This document shows positions 1-5,809 of a DNA stretch of 9,334 nucleotides, piece after piece; the first letter of the stretch is position 1; each line of letters starts with the position of its first letter. The position numbers were made by a program, and so were the translations under genes. Source of the DNA: Hyphomicrobiales bacterium (GTDB lineage Bacteria; Pseudomonadota; Alphaproteobacteria; Rhodobacterales; Rhodobacteraceae); contig PWLT01000105.1 of the NCBI GenBank assembly GCA_003558415.1, forward strand, positions 1-9,334. The letters run 5' to 3'. The notes beneath the pieces are model-generated. The model was not told the origin of the DNA. It worked only from the letters and a program-made list of their open reading frames with translations, and searched no databases.

Positions 1-2
1 CC

Positions 3-827
3 GAGTTGCCGGGGATTGTCGTGGCCGGAGCGTCCGGGCGGATGGGTCAGATGCTGATCCGCACCATCACGCAAAGTGAGTCCGCGCGGCTCGCGGGCTG
101 TCTGGAGAGGGCGGGCCATGACTGGATCGGCCGCGATGCGGGCACCGCCATGGGCGGAGCCGAACGCGGCGTGCAGGTGAGCGGTGACGTGGAGGCCACG
201 CTCTCCGGCGCGCAGGCGGTAATCGACTTCACCGCCCCCGAGGCCAGCGTGGCGCTGGCCGGTGCGGCGGCGCAGGCGGGCGTGGCGCATGTGATTGGCA
301 CGACCGGGTTCTCCGAGGCGCAGCTTGCCGCCATCGCGGAGGCCGCGCGGCGCGTGCCCATCGTTCGCGCCGGCAACATGAGCCTTGGCGTCAATCTGCT
401 GGTTCAGCTCACCCGCACGGTCGCCGCGGCGCTCGATGCCGATTTCGACATCGAGATCACCGAGGCCCATCACCGTCACAAGGTGGACGCGCCCTCGGGA
501 ACCGCGCTGATGCTGGGCGAGGCGGCAGCCGCTGGGCGGGGCGTGGCGCTGGATGACGTGGCCGCGCGCGGGCGCGACGGCATCACCGGCCCGCGGGTGC
601 GCGGCGATATCGGTTTTTCCGTGGTCCGGGGCGGCGATATCGTCGGCGAGCATGACGTGGTCTTTGCCGGTGCGGGCGAGCGCATCGTGCTGCGCCACAT
701 CGCCACCGATCGTACCATATTTGCGCGCGGGGCGCTCAAGGCGGCGCTTTGGGCGCAGGGCCGGCCGCCGGGTGAATACGACATGGCCGCGGTGCTGGGG
801 CTGGACGCCACTGGCGGGAGTGCTTGA
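3..827 (+). CDS. dapB: 4-hydroxy-tetrahydrodipicolinate reductase (DapB), 5' end outside the window
   Basis: Cytosolic enzyme of the diaminopimelate/lysine pathway. It reduces the product of DapA with NAD(P)H to tetrahydrodipicolinate, feeding both lysine and peptidoglycan synthesis. Seen: the dinucleotide-binding motif GASGRMGQ near the N-terminus, an [11 protein letters not shown] segment, and the DapB signature [14 protein letters not shown] at about 468-509, which carries the family's catalytic His and Lys. The C-terminal substrate-binding half is complete and ends at TGA 825-827. The frame is open from the first full codon (GAG, position 3), giving 274 visible residues. The TTG at 6-8 could be read as a start, but relatives usually have a few residues before the LPGIV-type opening, so I infer that the true start lies just upstream of the window. 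No terminator is visible in the 83 nt before the next gene. The family call is near certain; only the start is unresolved. Confidence 0.97.
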   Translation, partial: ELPGIVVAGASGRMGQMLIRTITQSESARLAGCLERAGHDWIGRDAGTAMGGAERGVQVSGDVEATLSGAQAVIDFTAPEASVALAGAAAQAGVAHVIGTTGFSEAQLAAIAEAARRVPIVRAGNMSLGVNLLVQLTRTVAAALDADFDIEITEAHHRHKVDAPSGTALMLGEAAAAGRGVALDDVAARGRDGITGPRVRGDIGFSVVRGGDIVGEHDVVFAGAGERIVLRHIATDRTIFARGALKAALWAQGRPPGEYDMAAVLGLDATGGSA

Positions 828-910
828 CGCAGGTCATCGGCGAGGGGCAGGCTGGCGCGGTATGATTGCCGTTCGGGCGTGGACCGCCCCAGTGGAAGGG
901 AGTAAGCCGT

Positions 911-1279
911 ATGAACAAGTCGAAGAACACCTCGTCCGGAGGGGGGCGCGCCAGTGCCTCGGGCGCTGGCGGTGCCGGCGACAAAGCCGAGGATCAGGGC
1001 CCCGAGGCGCCTGACCGTGCCGAGATCGAGGCCCAGATCGCGCGGCTGCGCGAGGACATGACCGAGCTGGCGCAGATGCTCAAGGCCGCCGGCTCGGCGC
1101 GCTGGGAAGAGGCGCGCGGTCAGGCCGAGGCCATGCCCGAAGAGGCGCTGGCCGAGTTGCGGCACCAGCTCCACCGGCTCGAGGAGGACGCTCGCACACG
1201 CGTCAAGGCGCAGCCCTTGCAATCGCTGGGGCTGGCGGCGTTGGCGGGGTTTCTCCTGGGCCTGTTTCTGCGTCGATGA
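911..1279 (+). CDS. DUF883/ElaB-YqjD-like membrane-anchored helical protein
   Basis: 122 residues. Residues 1-35 are a low-complexity Gly/Ser/Ala/Glu-rich leader. About 36-100 is a charged, heptad-like amphipathic helix (ARLREDMTELAQML, then ELRHQLHRLEEDARTRV). Residues 104-120 form one hydrophobic C-terminal segment (QSLGLAALAGFLLGLFL) ending in RR. This is the architecture of the DUF883 family (ElaB, YqjD); E. coli YqjD is an inner-membrane protein reported to bind ribosomes in stationary phase. That role cannot be read from this sequence. ATG 911 is chosen because GGAAGGGAG at 894-902 sits 8 nt upstream; the frame is open further upstream, but without such a site. The stop overlaps the next start by 4 nt (ATGA), so the two are probably translationally coupled. 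The next gene encodes a YqjE-like protein, which supports the assignment. Function remains inferred. Confidence 0.85.
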   Translation: MNKSKNTSSGGGRASASGAGGAGDKAEDQGPEAPDRAEIEAQIARLREDMTELAQMLKAAGSARWEEARGQAEAMPEEALAELRHQLHRLEEDARTRVKAQPLQSLGLAALAGFLLGLFLRR

Positions 1280-1701
1280 GCGAGGCGCGCGAAGTCATCG
1301 AGGGGCTGTTGCGGCTGGCCAGGTCCGATATCGCGCGCATCGGCCGCGCGCGCCGGCGCAATGTGATCCTTTATGCCTTCGCCGCCGTGGCGGGGCTGAC
1401 GGCCTATGGTGTCGCGGTGGTGGCGCTGGTGTTGTGGGTGGCGCGCCACGCCGACCCGGTGCTGGCCGCCTTGGTGGTGGCGGCGGGTTTTGCAGCGCTT
1501 GCGCTCATCGTGCTGGCCGTGGTGGCGGTGCTCAATCGGCAGGAGCGCGCCTGGCGCGATGAGCGGCTGGCCTTCTATCGGGGTGCGGGGACGACGTTGG
1601 CGAACGCCGTCCTGGGCCGGCGGCTGAGCCTGATCGTTGCCGCCGCCATTCTCGTCGGCGCGGTGCTGGGCAAACCGCGCGGCGGTCGGCGAAAGCCGTG
1701 A
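1276..1701 (+). CDS. Phage-holin-family / YqjE-like membrane protein
   Basis: 141 residues with a basic, amphipathic N-terminus (1-29, including RIGRARRRN). Two long hydrophobic segments follow at about 30-56 and 62-86, then a polar stretch (NRQERAWRDERLAFYRG), a third shorter hydrophobic segment at about 117-132, and a basic tail (KPRGGRRKP). This fits the putative holin / YqjE family (PF07332 type), small inner-membrane proteins that are often chromosomal and not phage-borne. ATG 1276 overlaps the previous stop and has no good Shine-Dalgarno sequence, as expected for a coupled second gene. In enterobacteria yqjD and yqjE are likewise adjacent, so the pair looks like a conserved envelope/stress unit and not part of a prophage; no other phage gene is present here. 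No biochemical function can be assigned. Confidence 0.8.
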   Translation: MSEAREVIEGLLRLARSDIARIGRARRRNVILYAFAAVAGLTAYGVAVVALVLWVARHADPVLAALVVAAGFAALALIVLAVVAVLNRQERAWRDERLAFYRGAGTTLANAVLGRRLSLIVAAAILVGAVLGKPRGGRRKP

Positions 1702-1732
1702 TGGGCCTGCCTGTTGACGGCGATGCGCGCAC

Positions 1733-1762
1733 CCTCGGGCGCCGGGCTAGCGGCGCGCGAGG
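1733..1762 (+). terminator. Inverted repeat, possible hairpin downstream of the YqjE-like gene
   Basis: The arms CCTCGGGCGCC (1733-1743) and GGCGCGCGAGG (1752-1762) pair over 11 bp with one internal mismatch, around the 8-nt loop GGGCTAGC. It begins 31 nt after the stop at 1701, a suitable place for transcription to end. No T-run follows (cggacgcacg), so it is not a canonical intrinsic terminator. It may be an RNA 3'-end stabiliser, a Rho-assisted end, or chance in GC-rich DNA. Confidence 0.35.
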
Positions 1763-1978
1763 CGGACGCACGCGAATGTGAGGCCATCACCGGATCCCGG
1801 GCGCGTGGCAGTAACGTGGGCAAGCATGACCTGACCTTCGCGTGCGCGGACGCAGGGGCGCGCGCAGGGAAAGTATTCCACGGCTGACGTTCCGGGGCTG
1901 TAGTCGTCTTTTTCGGTGATCCGCTCTCGGCCGGGGCGCGTATCTCCCTCACTTGGGCGATAACGACGAGGCGAACGG

Positions 1979-2341
1979 ATGTTCATGCGTATCCTATTGA
2001 TGGCCGCGTTGCTGGCGGGTGCGGGCGGCTCCCCCGCTGTCGCGCAGGAGTTCAGGGCCGTCACCGACGAGAGCGAATTTCGGGAGCTGACCGCCGGGCG
2101 AGAGCTGCGCCGCTTCGGCATCCGGCTCGAAGTCCTGCCGCAGGGCGATATCGTGGGGCGCGGATTCGGCTACCAGGTCACCGGCGACTGGCAATGGGGC
2201 GAGAGCTTCTTCTGCCGCGAGATGGCCTATGGCAGTAACGCGATCTCCCATAACTGCCAGCTGGTCGCCATAAACGGCGACACGATCCGCTTCATCTCGG
2301 ATCGCGGCGAAGGCGAACACGCCGATTTCCGCCTGCGCTGA
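1979..2341 (+). CDS. Small exported protein of unknown function
   Basis: 120 residues. The N-terminus MFMRILLMAALLAGAGGSPA is a typical Sec signal peptide with a likely AVA/QEF cleavage after residue 22, leaving about 98 periplasmic residues. The mature part contains FRELTAGRELRRFGIRLEV, GRGFGYQVTGDWQW and a final DRGEGEHADFRLR. Its only two cysteines, C79 (FFCRE) and C93 (HNCQL), could form a disulfide. ATG 1979 is preferred over ATG 1985 because GAGG at 1968-1971 is 7 nt upstream of it. I do not recognise a characterised family. I have a weak memory of similar small roseobacterial proteins carrying the name dihydrodipicolinate reductase in databases. Nothing here (no dinucleotide fold, no HHRHK motif, and an export signal) supports that name. 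It follows 277 nt of non-coding DNA and is probably transcribed on its own. It ends 12 nt from the convergent gene. Confidence 0.8.
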   Translation: MFMRILLMAALLAGAGGSPAVAQEFRAVTDESEFRELTAGRELRRFGIRLEVLPQGDIVGRGFGYQVTGDWQWGESFFCREMAYGSNAISHNCQLVAINGDTIRFISDRGEGEHADFRLR

Positions 2342-2353
2342 CGCGGCCCGGGC

Positions 2354-2536
2354 TCAGAAATCGACGGCGATGCCCCGGCGCTCCCAATCGCCGTAGCGCA
2401 CTGGCTCGGGGCCGTCGCGCCCGCCCAGTTCGCGCGGCAGTTGCGGCTCGCCGTTCAGGCGGCGGCGTTCCTCGGCCTCGGCCAGCGCACGGCGCGCGGC
2501 GGGGGGAAGGTCGTCCTGCGTTTCGCGATCGGTCAT
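2354..2536 (-). CDS. DUF1674 protein, SDHAF4-type succinate dehydrogenase assembly factor homologue
   Basis: 60 residues, read from ATG at 2536 down to TGA at 2354. The N-terminal half is charged and helical (AARRALAEAEERRRLNGE). The C-terminal half has the invariant family block GPEPVRYGDWERRG followed by IAVDF; mitochondrial SDHAF4 carries the near-identical GPEPTRYGDWERKG. In eukaryotes SDHAF4 binds the flavinylated SdhA subunit and helps it join the complex. Transfer of that role to the bacterial protein is by homology, and no sdh gene is in this window. The start is supported by AAGGA (complement of 2545-2549) 8 nt upstream. The same frame is open far upstream through the antisense of rsmB, but only these last 60 codons look like protein. 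It is divergent from rsmB with a 73-nt shared upstream region. Confidence 0.9.
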   Translation of the reverse strand: MTDRETQDDLPPAARRALAEAEERRRLNGEPQLPRELGGRDGPEPVRYGDWERRGIAVDF

Positions 2537-2609
2537 CGGCGTCGTCCTTGTGCCCTTGATGCCCCTGATATACGCCCCTTGACGAGCCGGGCAAGCGGGG
2601 CGCGCAGCG
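2537..2609. promoter_or_regulatory. Shared upstream region between the DUF1674 gene (minus) and rsmB (plus)
   Basis: This 73-nt gap must hold the start signals of both divergent genes. On the minus strand TATATC (2572-2567) with TTGCCC (2594-2589), 16 bp apart, is a plausible sigma70-like pair about 30 nt before the DUF1674 start. On the plus strand the same AT-rich core gives TGATATACG (2566-2574), an extended -10-like sequence with only a weak -35 (TTGTGC, 2548-2553). A TTGACG at 2579-2584 has no matching -10 at the right distance. The overlapping -10 elements would make the promoters compete. All of this is consensus matching by eye. Confidence 0.35.
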
Positions 2610-3941
2610 ATGACGCAGGAAAGACAGGTGAGCGGATTGCCGCCGCGCCGCGCCGCGCTGTGGCTGCTGGCCGGGGTTCTGGAGGCGCGCCGCCCGCTGA
2701 GCGATCTGACAGAGGTGCGCGATAGTCCGCTGGCGCGGCTCGACGCGCCGGGCCGGGCACGCGCACAGCGGCTCGCCGCCGAGGTGCTGCGCCATCTGGA
2801 GCGCGCCGACGCGCTGCTTTCGCCGTTCCTGCGCCGCGCCCCGCCGCTGGCAGTACAAAACGTGCTGCGTCTGGCCGTGGTCGAGCGCTTCGTCGAGGGC
2901 GGGCCCGTACATGCGCTGGTCAATGACGGTGTCGAGGCGGTGCGCCGTAGTGGCCCGCGCGGCGCGCATATGGCGGGGATGGCCAATGCGGTGCTGCGCC
3001 GCGCACTGAGCACCGCGCCCGAGGACTGGGCCGCGCTGCCGCCCCCCGAACTGCCGGGCTGGCTGCGGGCGCCGCTTGTGGCGGAATGGAGCGCGGAGGC
3101 GGTCGCCTTGATGGAGGCTGCGCATATGCGCGGCGCACCGCTCGATCTGACGCCGCGCGATGCGAAACGCGCCGGCGAATGGGCGGAGCGACTCGGCGCC
3201 GATCTGCTGCCCACAGGCAGCCTGCGGCTGGACCGGCGCGCGCAGGTTTCGGCGCTTGAGGGTTTCGCGCAGGGGGCTTGGTGGGTGCAGGATGCCGCCG
3301 CCGCGCTGCCCGCGCGGCTGCTTGCCGCGCAGCCGGGCGAGCGGGTGCTCGATCTGTGCGCCGCGCCGGGTGGCAAGACGCTGCAACTGGCCGCCGCAGG
3401 GGCCCGTGTGACGGCGCTCGACATCTCGGGGCCGCGCATGGAGCGGCTGCGCGCCAATCTCGCGCGCACCGGGCTCTCGGCCGAATGCGTGGTGGCCGAT
3501 GCGCTGCATTGGGAATCGGCGCAGTCCTTCGATGCGATCCTGCTGGACGCGCCCTGCACCGCCACCGGCACGATCCGGCGCCACCCCGACCTTCCCCGCG
3601 TGAGGGACGGCTCCGAACTGCGCGCACTTGTCGAGCTGCAATCGGCACTGATTGACCGCGCGCTGGGCTGGCTGCGGCCGGGCGGGCGGTTGGTCTTCGC
3701 CACCTGCTCGCTGCTGCCCGATGAGGGCGAGGCGCAGCTGAAGGCGGCGCTCGCACGACATCCGGGGCTTTCGCTGGTTGATGGGGCCGATGCGCTTTCG
3801 GGCGTCGAGCCGGGCTGGCGCGGCGCCGAAGGGGGCTGGCGCACGCGCCCCGATTTCTGGCCCGAGCGCGGCGGCATGGATGGTTTCTTCATGGCCGCGC
3901 TGCGCCATGACGGGACATCGGTTGCGGGAGCGGGGCGGTGA
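2610..3941 (+). CDS. rsmB: 16S rRNA (cytosine-5)-methyltransferase, RsmB/Sun family
   Basis: 443 residues, close to the 429 of E. coli RsmB, which makes m5C967 in 16S rRNA using S-adenosylmethionine. Residues 1 to about 140 resemble the NusB-like RNA-binding domain (RAAALWLL-like opening, PVHALVNDGVEAVR, MANAVLRR). The C-terminal domain has the SAM motif DLCAAPGGKT (248-257), motif IV LLDAPCTATGTIRRHPDL with Cys316, and motif VI FATCSLLPDEGE with Cys366. These are the two conserved cysteines of RNA m5C methyltransferases; the TCS cysteine is the nucleophile in this family. The start is uncertain: ATG 2610 has no clear Shine-Dalgarno sequence, whereas the in-frame GTG 2628 has AGGAA (2617-2621) 6 nt upstream, and either gives a full domain. 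The function call is solid, though closely related m5C enzymes such as RsmF cannot be excluded by motifs alone; the NusB-like N-terminus favours RsmB. Confidence 0.95.
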   Translation: MTQERQVSGLPPRRAALWLLAGVLEARRPLSDLTEVRDSPLARLDAPGRARAQRLAAEVLRHLERADALLSPFLRRAPPLAVQNVLRLAVVERFVEGGPVHALVNDGVEAVRRSGPRGAHMAGMANAVLRRALSTAPEDWAALPPPELPGWLRAPLVAEWSAEAVALMEAAHMRGAPLDLTPRDAKRAGEWAERLGADLLPTGSLRLDRRAQVSALEGFAQGAWWVQDAAAALPARLLAAQPGERVLDLCAAPGGKTLQLAAAGARVTALDISGPRMERLRANLARTGLSAECVVADALHWESAQSFDAILLDAPCTATGTIRRHPDLPRVRDGSELRALVELQSALIDRALGWLRPGGRLVFATCSLLPDEGEAQLKAALARHPGLSLVDGADALSGVEPGWRGAEGGWRTRPDFWPERGGMDGFFMAALRHDGTSVAGAGR

Positions 3942-4026
3942 CAGCGCCTGCGCCCCCCGGTATTGTCATGTCCGAGCAGAGGGGTAACGCCCGGCCAGCG
4001 CCCGAAGAGGGGGTCGGGGAAACGGC

Positions 4027-4034
4027 GGGGAAGG
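4027..4034 (+). promoter_or_regulatory. Ribosome binding site that favours GTG 4040 for the heparinase-like gene
   Basis: GGGGAAGG lies 5 nt before GTG 4040. The longer reading from GTG 3938, which overlaps the rsmB stop as GTGA, has no comparable site. It would also add 34 low-complexity residues ahead of the recognisable MSRLKGW opening. Confidence 0.5.
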
Positions 4035-4039
4035 CAGGA

Positions 4040-5791
4040 GTGTCGCGTCTCAAGGGTTGGTCCGCACGCCGCATGCGCATGTCGAACCGGTTGCAGGCAC
4101 GGCGCAGCGGGCGTCTGGGTCACTCGACGCGCTTCGTGGCGCAGCCCGAGCCGCGCAGCATCGGCCGGGTTTCCGCCGGGCAGCGGCTGCTTGCGGGCGA
4201 GTTCCGCTTCGAGGGGCAGCGCGTGAATGCACCGGGCATCTCCATCTGGGACGTCCCCGCCCCGACGCCCGAATTCGCCGCGGCGCTGCACGGGTTCGGC
4301 TGGCTCGACGATCTGGCCGCGCTGGGCGACGGACCGGCGCGCACCCGCGCCCAGGCATGGTTGGGCGACTGGATCACGCGCCACGGTCGCGGTCGGGGCG
4401 CGGGATGGGTGCCGGAACTGGCCGGGCGGCGGTTGATCCGCTGGGTCCATCACGGGGTTTTCCTGCTCACCGGTCAGGAAGAGTCCGAGACCGAGGCCTT
4501 CTTTACCGCGCTGGCGCGGCAGTGCGATTTCCTCGCCCATCGGTGGAAGGCCGCGCCCCCGGGCCGGCCGCGTTTCGAGGCGCTGACGGGGCTGCTCTAT
4601 GCCGGGCTCTGGCTGCGCGGGATGGAGGCCCATGCCGCACCCGCGCGGGCGGCGCTGGGGCGCGAATGCGCGGCGCGGATCGATGCGGGCGGCGGCATTG
4701 CCAGCCGCAACCCCGAGGAACTGATGGAGGTGTTCACCCTGCTCAATTGGGCCGCGGCCGCGCTGCGCGAGCGCGGCGGCACGCCCACAAAGGAGCACAG
4801 CGCGGCGATCGAACGGGTGGCGCCAACGCTGCGCAGCCTGCGTCATTCAGATGGTGCGCTGGCGCGGTTTCACGGCGGCGGGCGCGGCGCGCCGGGACAG
4901 CTCGACCGGGCGCTCGCGTTCTCGGGTGTGCGCGCCGGGGCGCGGGCGGCGCAGGCGATGGGATATGCGCGGCTGGCGGCGGGGCGCACCAGCGTGATCG
5001 TCGATGCGGCCCCGCCGCCCGGTGGCGAGGCCTCGCGCGGAGCGCACGCCTCCACGCTCGCGCTCGAGGTGACGTCGGGGCGCCGGCCGCTGATCGTCAG
5101 TTGCGGCGCGGGCTGGGCCTTCGGCCCGCATTGGCGGCGTGCCGGGCGCGCCAGCGGCGCGCATTCGACGCTGTCTTTGGAGGGGGTATCCTCCTCGCGG
5201 CTGGGCGGTGCGGGCCGCGCCCTGGGCGGGACCGATGAGCGTCTCGCCCATCGCTCCGCCGAGGTGACCGTGACCCGCGAGAGCGCCGCGCGCGGGACCG
5301 GCCTTCTGTGCAGCCATGACGGCTATGTGCCCACCCACGGGCTGGTACATGTGCGCCGGCTCGACCTGAGCCGCGACGGGCGCACGCTTTCGGGTGAGGA
5401 GGCGCTGGCCGCGCTCGACGATGCGCAGCGGCGCAGGTTCGAGGCGGCAATGCGCAAGGGCCCGCGTGGCGGCATCGCCTGCGCGCTGCGCTTTCACCTG
5501 CACCCCGATGTCGAGGCCCGCCTCGAGATGGGCGCGAAGATCGTCTTGCTGACCCTGCGCAGCGGCGAGCTGTGGCAGTTCCGGGCCGAGGGGGCGGCGC
5601 TGGAGTTGGCGCCTTCGGTCTATCTGGAGACCGAGCGCATGGCGCCCCGGCCGACGCTTCAGATCGTGCTGCCGATGGTGCTCGACGCGGCGGCGGGCCA
5701 GATCAGCTGGACCTTGGCGAAGGCGCGCGATACTCCCATCGGCGTCCGCGACCTGGTCACGGACGAGGACGATCAACAGGGGGCGGTCTGA
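4040..5791 (+). CDS. Heparinase II/III-fold family protein, alphaproteobacterial rsmB-purH-linked type
   Basis: 583 residues from GTG 4040. Residues about 50-300 form a helix-rich Trp/Arg-rich region (FGWLDDLAALGD, GRRLIRWVHHGVFLL, FEALTGLLYAGLWLRGMEA) matching the alpha/alpha-toroid half of polysaccharide lyase-like proteins. About 310-560 is the beta-sandwich half: HASTLALEVTSGRRPLIV with His336, then GWAFGPHWRRAGRASGAHST with His375. They align by eye with the PF07940 segments HxHADxLSFEL..GRPLLVDPG and AAHNTV, but the Asp of HAD is Ser here and the VDPG turn is SCGAG. No signal peptide is visible, unlike secreted heparinases; the N-terminus is basic (LKGWSARRMRMSNRLQARRSGR). Substrate and cellular site are unknown, and a role in envelope polysaccharide or glycan metabolism is only a guess. 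It starts 98 nt after rsmB and ends 18 nt before purH, so it is probably co-transcribed with them. The family call is firm; lyase activity is unproven. Confidence 0.88.
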   Translation: MSRLKGWSARRMRMSNRLQARRSGRLGHSTRFVAQPEPRSIGRVSAGQRLLAGEFRFEGQRVNAPGISIWDVPAPTPEFAAALHGFGWLDDLAALGDGPARTRAQAWLGDWITRHGRGRGAGWVPELAGRRLIRWVHHGVFLLTGQEESETEAFFTALARQCDFLAHRWKAAPPGRPRFEALTGLLYAGLWLRGMEAHAAPARAALGRECAARIDAGGGIASRNPEELMEVFTLLNWAAAALRERGGTPTKEHSAAIERVAPTLRSLRHSDGALARFHGGGRGAPGQLDRALAFSGVRAGARAAQAMGYARLAAGRTSVIVDAAPPPGGEASRGAHASTLALEVTSGRRPLIVSCGAGWAFGPHWRRAGRASGAHSTLSLEGVSSSRLGGAGRALGGTDERLAHRSAEVTVTRESAARGTGLLCSHDGYVPTHGLVHVRRLDLSRDGRTLSGEEALAALDDAQRRRFEAAMRKGPRGGIACALRFHLHPDVEARLEMGAKIVLLTLRSGELWQFRAEGAALELAPSVYLETERMAPRPTLQIVLPMVLDAAAGQISWTLAKARDTPIGVRDLVTDEDDQQGAV

Positions 5792-5798
5792 GCCGCCC
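5781..5798 (+). promoter_or_regulatory. Hairpin at the heparinase-like stop codon, just before the purH ribosome binding site
   Basis: GGGCGG (5781-5786) and CCGCCC (5793-5798) are perfect complements around a 6-nt loop that contains the upstream TGA stop (5789-5791). The stem ends 1 nt before the purH Shine-Dalgarno AAGGAGAG (5800-5807). Ribosomes finishing the upstream gene would melt it, so it could couple or tune purH translation or mark an RNA processing site. There is no T-run, so it is not a standard terminator. Confidence 0.4.
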
Positions 5799-5809
5799 GA
5801 AGGAGAGAC

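Noticed and set aside
861..866. TATGAT as a -10 box for the DUF883 gene
   Set aside because: TTGACG at 824-829 is 31 bp away, far too distant, and no other -35 fits, so I did not list a promoter.
1276..1701. Holin-family protein as a sign of a prophage or gene-transfer agent
   Set aside because: No endolysin, capsid, integrase or att repeat is nearby. The neighbour is a YqjD-like gene, so the chromosomal YqjE type explains it better.
1701..1781. 26-codon frame starting at ATG 1701, overlapping the previous stop as TGATG
   Set aside because: It is too short and Arg/Gly-rich, runs through the inverted repeat at 1733-1762, and has no ribosome binding site of its own.
2346..2353. GCCCGGGC palindrome between the convergent genes
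   Set aside because: Eight bases with no loop and no T-run; expected by chance at this base composition and too small to act as a bidirectional terminator.
3942..4039. Possible inserted repeat in the rsmB-heparinase spacer, because the antisense frame reads RHSCLP, a string seen in many spurious ORFs
   Set aside because: No flanking duplication, inverted ends or second copy is visible in this window. A whole-genome search for the spacer would be needed to reopen it.
2354..4846. 830-codon minus-strand open frame opposite rsmB and the heparinase-like gene
   Set aside because: It is a shadow of two well-identified plus-strand genes in GC-rich DNA, and its product is Arg/Ser/Ala/Pro-rich without motifs. 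Only its last 60 codons (2536-2354) are a real gene.
4040..5791. Heparinase-like gene as part of a polysaccharide utilisation locus
   Set aside because: There is no transporter, sulfatase, other lyase or visible signal peptide; all neighbours are housekeeping genes.
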